The notes: generated by a model not told the origin, from the letters alone. Positions 22,359 through 32,542 are shown, numbered from the stretch's first letter. The stretch is DNA of 64,000 bases from Bin80 sp965219915 (GCA_965219915.1 OZ244794.1:1178001-1242000), one strand, 5' to 3'. Numbers and translations are program-made.

Positions 22359-24005
22359 CTAATCGCCACTCAGGGCCTGATCCAGGAGTGAACGGTCGCC
22401 AGTCATTTCCCAATAGATCAGCGACATGGGGATGATTCCCGAGGCGTTGAATTCATCCATGAACTCGCCAAGGACAAATTCACCATCTCGCTGTCGAGCG
22501 TATTCTGCTACCAGACGCTCAACAACCAGCTTACCGATCACGTAGCTGGTTCCGTAAGAAGGTTGTCTCAGGTAGAATTGCTCCTCTCTCTGAATGGTGT
22601 TACCATCCGCAGGAAGGAGATCCCAGGGGGTCCATTTTGAAGCGAATGTTGCAGCTTCATCCAGCGACATTTCGTGTCCATGCTGATACAGTCCACCTAG
22701 ACCACGGGCGGCCCGTTGAGCCAGGAGTATCCAGATGAGTTCGCGTGTGCGGGGCTTATCGTCAAAGAGCCCGGCGTGCATCATCATTTCTTCCATGCCG
22801 GTAGCCATACCTTCGGCCCGGCTGTCGAAAGCGTTGTACAGCAGAGGGCCCTGACGAATCACACTTGAGTGAGGCTCTTCCCGTAAGCGCGCCAGATCAA
22901 TCCAGTGGTAGTCATGCGTTCTCATAACCAGGGGGTCGCGATACGTAATCTCCGAAAAGAACCCGCGCAAGCCTTCAGAAGGTGTGAATGAGTTCACGCG
23001 CGCCCGCAGAGCTGGTTCTATGTAATCCTTGATGGGAAGAATCTCATCTTCCTGAAGGAATGCCATGTATTCATCTATTGCCGCATTAAACCTGCGATCG
23101 TACTCCTCGGGGATCTGTATTTTTGTCAGTCGCGGAAGGTCCCGGTTCCGGTGTTCTTCAAGTCTTAGCGCCGCATGTGCACGATCAAGCTCGCGCTGCA
23201 TAAGTAGTACTTGATCCTCCCAACTGTACGGGAGCAGATGTACATTGCGGAGGTTCCATGTATAATTCTCTTTCCCGACACCACTGATGCCTTCTTTGGT
23301 ACCTGATCGCTCAGCGATCCAGTCAGCAAATTCCTCCGACGCATTCCGTGCATCAAGCGCTGCTGTAGCCAGGCCTGGATGTGACTCCTGTACGCGCTCA
23401 GCCAATGCTTCCAGTGCACGGCTCTGTGATCGGATACTGCGTTCACCTGTTCGCCAGAGGTCATGAGCTTCGCCAGTTAGGTTGGTTTTGGCCTGCTCAA
23501 ATAGCGGTGCAGCCCGCCCAAGACGTGAAGCCAGATCTGCTGCATCATCATCACTCAGGGGTTGCGTGTACTTGGGTAGTTCAATGGCACCGTGAATATT
23601 GGGGGCCTCTCGTTCGGGCACATCTGTTGGCGATGGGTAAAACCAAACGTAGAAGGCAGGATCCCGTCGCCACGGTTGCTTGACGCGATGCGCAAAATCA
23701 AGACCATTTATTTCTATCCACACCAGATACCAGTCGATCTGTTCAGACACTGGCCAGCCGGTAGTATCGGCATTCTCCAGCTGCGTTCTCCAGCTTTCAA
23801 GTGCTGCATACTGTGTTGCCATGGCCCCGGACGAGTAATCCGGAATACCATCGATGACATTAGGCGCGACAAATTCACGCCAGTCCATAAAAAATCTCAC
23901 AAGATCCTCATGCGATTCAATCGTAGATTCGGGTTCTGGGTTGGATGTACTAGTACAGCCGCAAAGTATCAGTATCAGTATCGGAATAGGAGCCTGCCAA
24001 CGCAT
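22359..24005 (-). CDS. DUF885-like lipoprotein
   Basis: The product is 548 residues from the ATG at 24005 (MRWQAPIPILILILCGC); the LCGC lipobox predicts a lipid-anchored protein. The C-terminal part follows DUF885 proteins: RAEGMATGMEEMMMHAGLFD, LGGLYQHGHEMSLDEA, SYGTSYVIGKLVVERL and FMDEFNASGIIPMSLIYWEM. DUF885 proteins are predicted metallopeptidase-like folds and are usually secreted or lipid-anchored; here the zinc-binding residues are not obvious, so activity is uncertain. Before the transposon landed, the gene stood about 52 bp upstream of the choice-of-anchor-B gene on the same strand. It is divergent from mutS2. Confidence 0.75.
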   Translation of the reverse strand: MRWQAPIPILILILCGCTSTSNPEPESTIESHEDLVRFFMDWREFVAPNVIDGIPDYSSGAMATQYAALESWRTQLENADTTGWPVSEQIDWYLVWIEINGLDFAHRVKQPWRRDPAFYVWFYPSPTDVPEREAPNIHGAIELPKYTQPLSDDDAADLASRLGRAAPLFEQAKTNLTGEAHDLWRTGERSIRSQSRALEALAERVQESHPGLATAALDARNASEEFADWIAERSGTKEGISGVGKENYTWNLRNVHLLPYSWEDQVLLMQRELDRAHAALRLEEHRNRDLPRLTKIQIPEEYDRRFNAAIDEYMAFLQEDEILPIKDYIEPALRARVNSFTPSEGLRGFFSEITYRDPLVMRTHDYHWIDLARLREEPHSSVIRQGPLLYNAFDSRAEGMATGMEEMMMHAGLFDDKPRTRELIWILLAQRAARGLGGLYQHGHEMSLDEAATFASKWTPWDLLPADGNTIQREEQFYLRQPSYGTSYVIGKLVVERLVAEYARQRDGEFVLGEFMDEFNASGIIPMSLIYWEMTGDRSLLDQALSGD

Positions 24006-24074
24006 GTGATCCTGTGTAGTAAAGACGCGGACAATTAAGGTAAACACTACGACATTGACTATTTGACTGTATGG

Positions 24075-26210
24075 ATGTTGTCGGATAGCGCAGCAGACAA
24101 ACTAGGTTTTGATACGGTGCGCAAGGCGCTCACCGAGGCCTTGATAAGTCCTTTGGGAAAGGAAAAGCTCGCCTCGTTGCGTCCGGTCACTGATCAGGAC
24201 GCACGCAAGATTGCTCTTGCTCACACGGATGCTTTGCAACGCGTTTTATTGCGTGGGGACCCCATTCCCCTGGAAGATTTTTTAGATGTTCGTCAATACC
24301 TCGTGCAGGCAAGACCGAGTGGTGCAATGCTCAATGCGGCACCACTGGACAAAGTACGAAGGGCCTGCCGTGCAAGTCGATTGATTCACGCCTGTTTCCG
24401 AAAAGAGGGCTATGGAACGTTGGCCATGGTGGTGTCCCCGATTTCCGTCCTCCGGGAATTGGAGGGGACTATTGCGCATGCAGTTGACTCTAATGGGACA
24501 GTACGTGAATCTGCGTCCGGTGAATTACGCCGAATCCGGCGCAGATTACGTCTGCGGCGACAGGCGCTAAGAGAGAAGCTTAAGACCTTATTGGGAGAGG
24601 CGGTGCGACAGGGATATGCTGCAGAATCACAGCTGACAGTGCGGGCCGGTCGCATGGTGATTCCACTGCGTGCTGAGGCCAAGCGGAAAATGCGTGGTTT
24701 TGTGCACGATAGCTCGGCAACAGGGCAAACGGTTTATCTCGAACCCGCCGTGTGTCTTGATATGGGGAATGAGGTTCGGATACTTGAGGCCCAAGAGCAA
24801 CGTGAGATAGAGCGTATCCTACGTGAAGTGACTGGGTATGTTAGGGAAGAGATGGATTCTATTGAGTGTAATCTTGATGTTCTTGGTAACATTGACCTTC
24901 TGCATGCGAAGGCACTGCTCAGTGTGAGGTTGGGAGGCGTTGTACCAAAGTTGTCAGATGCGCCCACGCTAAGTATCCGTGAGGGCAAAAATCCGGCCCT
25001 GTGCTTAAGGGAGAAAGCCAAAGAGATCATTCCTCTCACGCTATCAATTGGCGGAGACGCGCGAACATTGGTCATTACCGGTCCGAACGCGGGAGGAAAG
25101 ACGGTGGCGATGAAAACGTGCGGACTATTGCTCGTGATGCTAGGGTGTGGTATCCCCATTCCGGTGCATCCTGAATCGGTATTCGGATGTTTCAGGAGAA
25201 TCCTTGTTGAGATCGGTGACGAGCAGTCAATTGAGCAGGATCTCTCAACATTCAGTGCACGAATTTCGGGATTGCAGAAAATGTGCGATGCGGCTGCCAG
25301 AGGCACCCTTCTATTAGTTGACGAGATCGGAACCGGTACGGATCCCGCCGAAGGTGCAGCACTTGCTCAAGCTGTGCTTGAGCATTTTACGGATTCGGGT
25401 GCATTGACCATCGTAACTACACATCATGGTACACTGAAGGCGTATGCGCATGAGAATGCCGGTACCGTCAATGGGTCCATGGATTTTGATGAGCGCACGC
25501 TGCAACCGACCTTCCTCTTTCGGCAGGGGCTTCCTGGGTCATCCTATGCTTTCCGCATTGCTGATCAAATGAATTTCAGCTCTAGAATACTGGCGCGTGC
25601 CCGGCAGATAATCGGGAAGCAGGGAATAAGGCTAGAATCTCTTATGGCGAGTTATCGTGAGCTTAACGCAAAACTTGAAGCACGGCTGAGCGTACCGGCG
25701 ATCGAGCAAAAGACAGCAGTTGAGCACGCCTCCCCAAAATCAGGTCGTAAGGTGCACAGGAAACCGGGAAAAGCAGCGCCATTACCTGATTCTAGGTTCG
25801 CTGTCGGACAGCAAGTCGTAATTGATGCAGGAAGCACTCCCTGCGAAATAATCTCTGTTGAGGAACGCTATGCGTTGGTATCGGCGGGTAATGTGCGTAT
25901 GAGGGTTGCGCTGGATCGAATCCGCCCCATTGATGCGCCCAGACTTCGCCAGAAGGGTACGGTAAAAATGAGCTCACTAAAAGCGCGAATTGATGTTCGT
26001 GGGCTTCGTGTACAGGAAGCGCTTGCGGAGGTGGAAAAGCTGGTGGATCAGGGAATGAGTGCAAACCTTCCCTCGGTGGAAATCGTCCATGGAGTTGGCA
26101 CAGGCGCACTGCGCAGTGCAATTCACGAGTACCTGCACGCGGCTGAAGTGGTCAAGGAAATTGAGTGTCTTGATGTGAATCCGGGCGTGACGTATGCCAG
26201 GATTACCTAA
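24075..26210 (+). CDS. mutS2: MutS2 family ATPase with Smr domain
   Basis: The product is 711 residues from ATG 24075; a TTG at 24063 is possible but less likely. The core and clamp regions (LREKLKTLLGEAVRQGYAAE, GFVHDSSATGQTVYLEPAVC) are typical of MutS2. The ATPase has Walker A GPNAGGKT near residue 337, an EQSIEQDLSTFSARI signature and Walker B LLLVDEIGTGTDP near 415. A linker and an Smr domain close the protein (IDVRGLRVQEALAEVEKLVD, then the HGVGTGALR motif). MutS2 is known to act on branched DNA and to limit recombination or rescue collided ribosomes. It is slightly shorter than the usual 780 residues. Confidence 0.95.
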   Translation: MLSDSAADKLGFDTVRKALTEALISPLGKEKLASLRPVTDQDARKIALAHTDALQRVLLRGDPIPLEDFLDVRQYLVQARPSGAMLNAAPLDKVRRACRASRLIHACFRKEGYGTLAMVVSPISVLRELEGTIAHAVDSNGTVRESASGELRRIRRRLRLRRQALREKLKTLLGEAVRQGYAAESQLTVRAGRMVIPLRAEAKRKMRGFVHDSSATGQTVYLEPAVCLDMGNEVRILEAQEQREIERILREVTGYVREEMDSIECNLDVLGNIDLLHAKALLSVRLGGVVPKLSDAPTLSIREGKNPALCLREKAKEIIPLTLSIGGDARTLVITGPNAGGKTVAMKTCGLLLVMLGCGIPIPVHPESVFGCFRRILVEIGDEQSIEQDLSTFSARISGLQKMCDAAARGTLLLVDEIGTGTDPAEGAALAQAVLEHFTDSGALTIVTTHHGTLKAYAHENAGTVNGSMDFDERTLQPTFLFRQGLPGSSYAFRIADQMNFSSRILARARQIIGKQGIRLESLMASYRELNAKLEARLSVPAIEQKTAVEHASPKSGRKVHRKPGKAAPLPDSRFAVGQQVVIDAGSTPCEIISVEERYALVSAGNVRMRVALDRIRPIDAPRLRQKGTVKMSSLKARIDVRGLRVQEALAEVEKLVDQGMSANLPSVEIVHGVGTGALRSAIHEYLHAAEVVKEIECLDVNPGVTYARIT

Positions 26211-26236
26211 GGAGTTTGGTCTCCAAGGTGTTTTTT
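26206..26236 (+). terminator. Probable terminator after mutS2
   Basis: A short stem (CCT, two unpaired A, GGAG against CTCC, A, AGG) overlaps the TAA and is followed by TG and six T. The stem is only 7 bp with a bulge, so confidence is moderate. Confidence 0.4.
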
Positions 26237-26405
26237 GCTTGTGAGTCCTTGAATTTCGGAAGAGGAGGCGTCTAGCGCCAATTAGTTTGACCCGACGGAT
26301 AACGGAATATCGCCAGGGTCACGGCAGTTACTATGCTCGAGGTCAGGATAACAGCAGTGCGCCGTCCGGTCGGTCCATGGGCAGCGATGGATAGTAGGGT
26401 ATTGT

Positions 26406-28490
26406 TCAGGCAAGGCCGCTTCGTTTACGAATAACCCACTCTGCACTGAGTAGCAGGACCAGCAAACCGAGTACCCAGGGGGTGTGTGACAGGTTAAATT
26501 CACGTTCCTGAACAAGCGTGGAAGCGGTGAACCGACTGTCAGATGAGAGTGCATCGGGTAATTCAGTCAATTCGGGATCAGTAAAGAATTGTCCGCCGGA
26601 TCGGTAAGCAATTTGTCGCATAAGCGCTCCGTCGCTCCTTGTTACACGCTGCTCCAAACCAAGTGAACCAACCGTAAAGGTTCCATTGTCAGTTCCCAGA
26701 GAGGCATTCATCCGAATAGCCTCAGCCGCGTAGGTATATGCACCCTCAGGTAAGGCTTCAATCCGTAGGTCGAACAATCCACTGCCACGGTTAGCCATCG
26801 TGTAAGGGTACTGCGTTCCGTCAGGTGCAGTTAACTCGAGGGTAACAACGGCATCGGGGACCGGGTTGAGGCTTTCGTCATAAACCTGACCTGAGAAATC
26901 TACGGGTTCGCTTCCATCAAAGGATTCCGAGGCGGGTGCTACACGCACCGTTCGGTTATCTTCGGGTGTGGTGAGCCATTGCATCAGGTTTTCGACGAGG
27001 TCCAGCCAAATACGAGGAACATCAGCCGGATCGTCTGCGAGGTTAAGCCATCGCCAGGTTCCGCTTCCAAGTACCGCAGCTGTTCGATATCCAGCCCGAC
27101 TGCGTATGACCAGCAGGGGCTCCCCCAGATTGATTCCCCTTATATGCGCCTCTGCAAGAACACGGCTGTCTGGTGCAACCTCCCAATTCCCTGTAGTCGC
27201 AGTCAAAGGGGGGAGACGCTCCCATAGCGCCTCAGGAAAGCTCAGCAGTGGATCCCGAAAGCCAGCATCTGTTGGTCTGAGCGAGGCCTCATCATACATC
27301 ACGAACCCCTCAGCCGGCAGGGCTGGTAACACGTTTGCAAATGCACGCCTCAGAAGCACCAGGTCGGTCTGGCGGGTTAACAAAAAGAGTAAAGGAGTAC
27401 CAGCTTCCGCGACACGAACCACGGCATTCAGCGAAGCTACGTCGACTTCAGTTCCCGGGAAGCCGACCAGAACGATGGCATCGTATTCATCCAGTGTGTC
27501 GGGCAGGGGACCTTCATAGAACTGTCCTACTCCCATTTGCACAAAGCTGTCAATTTCACGTCCCTCACTTCTAGCTAGAATGTTTCGCATTGCGGTGACA
27601 TCCGGGTGGGGTGCAGCGGCAATGAGGCATATTTTTTGACTTCTTCTCAGGACGCGGACAGAAAACACCGAGCGATTATTTTCTATGGAGACTTCATTTT
27701 CCAGCGCAGTTGTCGTTACCGTGTACTGGAAGAGTCCTTCATTTTGTGGAACGAAGCTCAAGGAAGCGGTAGACTCACCTTCTGGCAGGATCAATGTTTC
27801 GGCAGAGAGCAAGGAGTCTTGGATATAAAGGTTGGTCGTCGCAGTTTCATTCTGATAGCCTCGCAGCAGTAAGCTCACATCAACAGGTACAGTCTGGCCG
27901 ACATAGGCGAACTCGTTTGTTGTTGTGCGCGCGATCATCAGATCCTGCTGCTGGGTAGTATCGCCCATGACCAGGGTGTGGATGGGGATATTGTAATCGG
28001 CCGCTACGTAGAGAGGACTGATTCCCGTGTTGTGTTGACCATCGGAAACCAGTAGTACACTGCCCAGATTCTCGTTACGCAGTAGTGTCTGAATATTTCT
28101 TAAAGCCGCAGAAATATTTGTACGAGGGCCATTGTTCGTGGCGGACTCAAGGTTAGCAAGGGGACGCAGATCTCCTCCAAACCCAAAGAATCGCGCTTCA
28201 CCATCAATGGCCGGGAATGATTGCAGTAGTTCTTGGCGAGACATGCTCTGACTTTCATCAATAAGAACAGCTAATAGTGGTGGATTCTCTTGTTTAAGTG
28301 TGCGGTGGAGGATTGGCTCAAACAGCAGAATGAGTAGTAATGTGAGGGCGGCTCCGCGGAGTCCAGGAAGGATCCATTGATTCACTCCTGATAATTTTGG
28401 TTCGGTGCGACGATAGGAAAACCACGTGAGCAGACCGGCCAGTAACAATAGGAGTATTAGTGGCCACGAAAAGGCCTCAAATTGGAGCAT
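26406..28490 (-). CDS. Membrane protein with VWA-like domain
   Basis: The product is 694 residues. Two N-terminal helices (WPLILLLLLAGLLTWFSYRR and LRGAALTLLLILLFEPILHR) and one near the C-terminus (PWVLGLLVLLLSAEWVIRKR) frame a large periplasmic region. Residues 70-160 resemble a von Willebrand A fold: LLAVLIDESQSMSRQELLQS, with a DESQS in place of the classic DxSxS, then SVLLVSDGQHNTGI. A glutamine-amidotransferase-like segment follows (EYDAIVLVGFPGTEVD), then immunoglobulin-like parts. This architecture is common in uncharacterised BatA-like or DUF4159-neighbour proteins of Bacteroidota. Role unknown, perhaps an envelope stress or complex-assembly factor. Confidence 0.7.
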   Translation of the reverse strand: MLQFEAFSWPLILLLLLAGLLTWFSYRRTEPKLSGVNQWILPGLRGAALTLLLILLFEPILHRTLKQENPPLLAVLIDESQSMSRQELLQSFPAIDGEARFFGFGGDLRPLANLESATNNGPRTNISAALRNIQTLLRNENLGSVLLVSDGQHNTGISPLYVAADYNIPIHTLVMGDTTQQQDLMIARTTTNEFAYVGQTVPVDVSLLLRGYQNETATTNLYIQDSLLSAETLILPEGESTASLSFVPQNEGLFQYTVTTTALENEVSIENNRSVFSVRVLRRSQKICLIAAAPHPDVTAMRNILARSEGREIDSFVQMGVGQFYEGPLPDTLDEYDAIVLVGFPGTEVDVASLNAVVRVAEAGTPLLFLLTRQTDLVLLRRAFANVLPALPAEGFVMYDEASLRPTDAGFRDPLLSFPEALWERLPPLTATTGNWEVAPDSRVLAEAHIRGINLGEPLLVIRSRAGYRTAAVLGSGTWRWLNLADDPADVPRIWLDLVENLMQWLTTPEDNRTVRVAPASESFDGSEPVDFSGQVYDESLNPVPDAVVTLELTAPDGTQYPYTMANRGSGLFDLRIEALPEGAYTYAAEAIRMNASLGTDNGTFTVGSLGLEQRVTRSDGALMRQIAYRSGGQFFTDPELTELPDALSSDSRFTASTLVQEREFNLSHTPWVLGLLVLLLSAEWVIRKRSGLA

Positions 28491-28643
28491 TCGCTGATCA
28501 ACGGTGTGGCTTACTCAGGCGGGCAATCCGTCTTTTACGGGTAAAGTACTTGGCTATGCACCTGAGTGGTACTTGCATTACGAAGGGGGATGCAGGCAGG
28601 TTTGCCTTGCGTAGTCAGCAGCGCGAATGATAGCTCGTAAGGC

Positions 28644-30341
28644 TTAATGGTGCAGACGTGTGATCATGCCGGACTGTACCCTTCCATCAACCTCCAAAGA
28701 GTACGCATAGATGCCAAGAGGCAAATGAGTGCCATCAAAAGCTATAGGCATACCACCCGCATTAATTGGCCCTTCGTAAACTGTAGCGACCTTTCGCCCC
28801 AACATATCGAAAATTGCAAGCCGAGCATGCAATACAGGCTCAAACGCTTCGATCGTGAAATGAGCAGTGCTCTGGAACGGATTGGGGTAAGGGGGGTGCA
28901 CAGTCAGGTTTCCGGGATCAGGTGTAGTTTGATCTGATCGATTGAGTGTGACCGCAAACATGACTGCAGCATCGGCATCCACAATGCCCCAGCCAAGATC
29001 ATTGTCGGGGTTGCTGGACTGGCTGGCTGTTGAGGTTAAGGCATGCCAGACCTCTCTCGGACCCAGTCCTGGGTTTACCTGAACAATCTGCGTCACGATG
29101 CCGGCAACCATTGGCGCGGAAAATGATGTGCCGTTCGAACGTCCGTACCCGTTACGTCCTGCTAAGTACACGGATGCACCCTGCGCAGAAACGTCGGGTT
29201 TGATACGACCATCGGCAGTTGGGCCACGGCTGCTGAAGCCCACTAAACGCCCGGAGGAAGTAACGGCCCCCACACTTATCACCGAGTCACCATCTGCGGG
29301 AGTACCAAGACTTGACGGACCCGGCCCCGAATTGCCTGCACTTGTTACGGTGATCACTCCGCGCTGCGCAGCCCAGTCAAAGGCGATTGTTGTGAGCCCG
29401 GTGTCGCCATCTAGGTCGCTCGCTGTATAGCTATGTTGGCCGGTATCAAAACCAAGGTATCCCAATGATGAAGTCATCACATCCACGCCCTCCGACTCCA
29501 TCCACTCTACAGCAGCCACAAAATTATCTTCCTCAATATTCCGTTCATATGGAGCGCATTCCGTTTTGGCCGCATATACAGATGCACCGTAACCGGGGCC
29601 AATCAACTCGCCTTCGCGAAAGCCTACTGCCACGGAGGCAACACTCATGCCGTGGGTGTTCGTGCCATTGCAGGGCTGTGCGGGATCACGTTCAGAAAAA
29701 TCCCGAGCTTCAATCAGGCGTCCAGAATCACGGATATGGACCAGTGAAGAGTGACTAAAGGCACGTTGCCCGGGAGTAGAAAAATTCGTATCCAGGAACC
29801 CCAAGGTAACCCCCTGACCGTTTATGCCTCGTTCCAGGGGTGGGATGGCGTTCACGACATCCAGTTGTTCGCAGGAGGGTCCGAATAAGTTTGATGGGCA
29901 GTTGGATGAGGTTCGTCTGGCAATCACGGAGGAAACGGGAATATCCGGTTGCACAGACGGCCTCAGGTGCGCTACGGGGCGTACATCACGCACGTAGGGT
30001 AGGGCAGCTACCTTGTTGATTTCCTCCGCGCTCAGCCATGCTGTAACAGCATTAAACCAGCGGCTACGCTGGGCAACAGTTACCCCCATTGTTGCGAGGT
30101 TTGCTTCGTAGGCCTGAGAAATCGGAGCATCCTGGCGAGCAAACTTGTTATTCAGATCAGGCTCTCCCCGCAGGGCGCGTCGAGTAACCGCGGCTTCGGC
30201 AAGATATTCAGCCTCAACCAGGGTATGCTTGCTGGCTGCATCCAGCTTGTCAGTCAAGAATATCCAGTACTTAGTTTTTTCCTGGGCAGATGCAACATGA
30301 ACCAACGAAAGCAGGAGTAGAGTAAGTACGACTTGACGCAT
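28644..30341 (-). CDS. Secreted S8 subtilisin-like peptidase with T9SS-type tail
   Basis: The product is 565 residues: a signal peptide (MRQVVLTLLLLSLVHVASAQ), a propeptide, then the subtilase domain. The catalytic triad is visible: Asp in VTLGFLDTNFS near 180, His in NGTNTHGMSVASVAVG near 229, Ser in NGTSFSAPMVAGIV near 405; the oxyanion Asn is in ITVTSAGNSGPGP. The C-terminal 85 residues form a sorting tail (HPPYPNPFQSTAHFTIEAFE, IFDMLGRKVATVYEG, GIYAYSLEV). It should be exported through T9SS and cleave proteins outside the cell. Family-typical length; substrate unknown. Confidence 0.93.
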   Translation of the reverse strand: MRQVVLTLLLLSLVHVASAQEKTKYWIFLTDKLDAASKHTLVEAEYLAEAAVTRRALRGEPDLNNKFARQDAPISQAYEANLATMGVTVAQRSRWFNAVTAWLSAEEINKVAALPYVRDVRPVAHLRPSVQPDIPVSSVIARRTSSNCPSNLFGPSCEQLDVVNAIPPLERGINGQGVTLGFLDTNFSTPGQRAFSHSSLVHIRDSGRLIEARDFSERDPAQPCNGTNTHGMSVASVAVGFREGELIGPGYGASVYAAKTECAPYERNIEEDNFVAAVEWMESEGVDVMTSSLGYLGFDTGQHSYTASDLDGDTGLTTIAFDWAAQRGVITVTSAGNSGPGPSSLGTPADGDSVISVGAVTSSGRLVGFSSRGPTADGRIKPDVSAQGASVYLAGRNGYGRSNGTSFSAPMVAGIVTQIVQVNPGLGPREVWHALTSTASQSSNPDNDLGWGIVDADAAVMFAVTLNRSDQTTPDPGNLTVHPPYPNPFQSTAHFTIEAFEPVLHARLAIFDMLGRKVATVYEGPINAGGMPIAFDGTHLPLGIYAYSLEVDGRVQSGMITRLHH

Positions 30342-30377
30342 AGTACTGAAGCTGATGGTAGTGGGTAAAATCGGGAC

Positions 30378-31154
30378 TCATCCCGGATACAGCGAAAAAG
30401 CCATCGGGAGCAACTCCGAGATACGAAAACACTCAGCAGTTTGTTCTCCACGGTCCATGCATAGGATCGCTTCCGGGGCGATTTCACAGAGCACCTGTCT
30501 GCAGGCACCACAGGGGGTAGCAGTAGCAGGCGCCTTTGGGCACGAAACGTATATGTACCGAATATTTGTCTCTCCAGCACCGACAGAAGCAGCAATTGCT
30601 GCACGCTCAGCACAGAGCATTTGTGTCCAGTCACCGTGCTCCACATTGGCTCCCTGGTAGCAAGTCTGGTCACGTGTGACGACGAGAGCACCTACGGGAA
30701 AGTCTGATTCGGGAGTGTATGCATGCTGTGACGCTTGTCGTGCGAGGCGTATTCCGGTTGCTGTATCCAGCTTATCTGGAATATGTCGTCCAGTAGTCAG
30801 CTCATCGCGAGGTTCGTTGATGCTCCCCGGACATCCCAGAATATCATCGGCCAGCTGCTCCATAGGACCAGTGAATGATCGCTGGATCATTGTATTTTCT
30901 TCCAGTTTCACGCGATCACTGAACACAAGGGCAGTGATATCCCGTCGTCCAATGGAATTTGCACTTGCAAGTACCGCAGATAGTGCGGGAATGACAAGTG
31001 GATAGGAGGCATTTTCGATCCGGACTCCACACATCCAGCGGCCGTCAGACATCAATGCCAACGCGGCCCTTGGGTGGTCGGAATAAGGTACACGAGAACG
31101 TAAGGCAGCTGCACGGACGCGACGGCGAAGGCGATTGGCTATTGATTTTTCCAT
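30378..31154 (-). CDS. cdd: Cytidine deaminase, two-domain form with the active site in the C-terminal domain
   Basis: The product is 258 residues from ATG 31154; the TTG at 31181 is not needed. Two deaminase folds follow each other. The first (VPYSDHPRAALALMSDGRWM, VRIENASYPLVIPALSAVLA) has no zinc ligands. The second carries the CAER motif in MLCAERAAIAASVGAG near residue 180 and PCGACRQVLCEIA near 215, which supply the catalytic Glu and three zinc ligands. The enzyme deaminates cytidine and deoxycytidine for pyrimidine salvage. In the well-known E. coli-type two-domain enzyme the N-terminal domain is the active one, so the order here is reversed. The gene starts 46 bp before tRNA-Leu, pointing away. 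Confidence 0.88.
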   Translation of the reverse strand: MEKSIANRLRRRVRAAALRSRVPYSDHPRAALALMSDGRWMCGVRIENASYPLVIPALSAVLASANSIGRRDITALVFSDRVKLEENTMIQRSFTGPMEQLADDILGCPGSINEPRDELTTGRHIPDKLDTATGIRLARQASQHAYTPESDFPVGALVVTRDQTCYQGANVEHGDWTQMLCAERAAIAASVGAGETNIRYIYVSCPKAPATATPCGACRQVLCEIAPEAILCMDRGEQTAECFRISELLPMAFSLYPG

Positions 31155-31199
31155 TCTGCCAAGGAACGCTGATAACGTCAATTCGTTTGCTCAGCGCAG

Positions 31200-31282
31200 G
31201 CCGGGGTGGCGGAATGGTAGACGCAACGGACTTAAAATCCGTTGGCCTTAGGGCCGTGCGGGTTCGAGTCCCGCCCCCGGTA
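31200..31282 (+). tRNA. tRNA-Leu (anticodon TAA)
   Basis: An 83-base cloverleaf: acceptor GCCGGGG pairs with CCCCGGT (a G-U at 1-72, as in other Leu tRNAs), the anticodon stem ACGGA/TCCGT holds the loop CTTAAAA with TAA at the anticodon, there is a long variable arm (GGCCTTAGGGCC region), and the T arm is GCGGG-TTCGAGT-CCCGC. A73 follows. CCA is not encoded. Confidence 0.95.
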
Positions 31283-31303
31283 CTATATCTTAAAAAATGG
31301 GAA

Positions 31304-32542
31304 TCATAGTGCATAGTTGAATATACCCTCAATTTGACGGCTCATAGGGGTCTCCACAGAGAACGCCCCTCCACGCCCAGAAGCCCCAATCCCGGAGGCC
31401 AGTATATTTGCAGACGCGTTGAGGTCTGCATGATCCGCATGCCCACAGGCCACACACTTGAACTTGCTTTGGGTCTTGCGATTATCCTTACTCGTGTGTC
31501 CGCATACCGAGCACCTTTGGCTCGTGTATCGGGCACCTACTTCCACAACATTTTTGAATTTATAATCGCAGTATTGATTGAATCGACCCCATCCGGCATT
31601 CTGGATTACACGGTTCAGCCCAGCCTTTGCCTTGACGTTCTTGCCGGGATTTTCTACCGAGCCCTTCGCGGACTCAGTCATTCCCTTGATGTTGAGATCC
31701 TCCCGCACGAGCGTCTCCGCCCTGCTTGCCAGTTTCTTGCTGTGATGGTGCGCCGCGTTCTTGCGTGCATTCTTCTGCTTGCGCTTCCATTTGGCGATCT
31801 TCTGCTGGGTCACACGTCTACGGTTTGATCCTTTCTGCTGACGGGCCAGCTTGCGCTGGTACCGTCTTATGCGGATCTCCTTCCTGTCCGGCTTCGGGAT
31901 GGACAGCATCTCTTGCTCTCCCGTTGAGTGCGTACACGCCACGTTGTACGTGTTCAAGTCTACGCCAACCGCGACATCGTTCTCGGTGCGTTCCGGAGTG
32001 TCTATCTCGTATATGACCGATACCCTCCACTGACGACCTACCTTCTTCACCGTAGCCTTCACGGGCTTGCCGTCTGGATACGGGTTCCCTCCCTTGCGGC
32101 GTATCCGCATCCAACCAACCTTTGGGATAAGCAACTGCCCATCTTTGATCTTGACGTTTTCAGGAATAGTGAATGATGGACGCTTGCCATACTTGGAATG
32201 AAATCGGGGATGCTTGCGAACGCCCTTGTAGAATCCTTGCCATGCGTCCGCCTGATACTTGAGCGTATATCTAACTATTTTGAATGAGTACTCCTGCATC
32301 CAGTCAATCTCCTTACGCAACTGCGTGAATTCCTTGCCAAGCGAGAAGAAAGATGTGGACGGTTTCTTTGCTCCGTTCTCCTTAGCCAGCTCGTACTCTT
32401 CCTTGTTCTTCGCAAGGAAGTGATTCCATACGAACCTGCAAGCGCCTGCTATGCCTGACAGCTTCCTTGCATTTGACCTTGATCCGGGGAGCAGCCTGTA
32501 TTCAACCCCGCGTTATTCCCTCTCTTGTACGTCTACAGTCAT
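31304..32542 (-). pseudogene. tnpB: Solitary TnpB-type RNA-guided nuclease gene with an in-frame stop
   Basis: Starting at ATG 32542 (MTVDVQERE) the frame meets TAA at 32513-32515 (codon 10), then continues open to 31304 for about 400 residues: GVEYRLLPGSRSNARKL, GIAGACRFVWNHFL, and the RuvC parts GVDLNTYN (Asp near 195), LVREDLNIKGM (Glu near 282) and HADLNASANIL (Asp near 373), with four zinc cysteines (CSVCG...CVACG). These are the conserved residues of TnpB of IS200/IS605-type elements, a guide-RNA-directed DNA nuclease whose guide RNA overlaps the gene end. No tnpA is present. Internal TTG/ATG starts (32320, 32299) would remove about 75-80 residues of the nucleic-acid-binding N-terminus. 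The end is 21 bp from tRNA-Leu. Confidence 0.85.
31306..31320 (+). repeat. Left arm of a near-perfect inverted pair flanking tnpB
   Basis: ATAGTGCATAGTTGA here and its inverse, with one mismatch, at 32589-32603. The pair brackets tnpB; the left arm is inside the last codons of tnpB and the right arm covers the stop codon of the outer-membrane receptor gene. Confidence 0.4.

Noticed and set aside
31334..31828. Plus-strand frame opposite tnpB
   Set aside because: Antisense shadow of the RuvC-coding part of tnpB.
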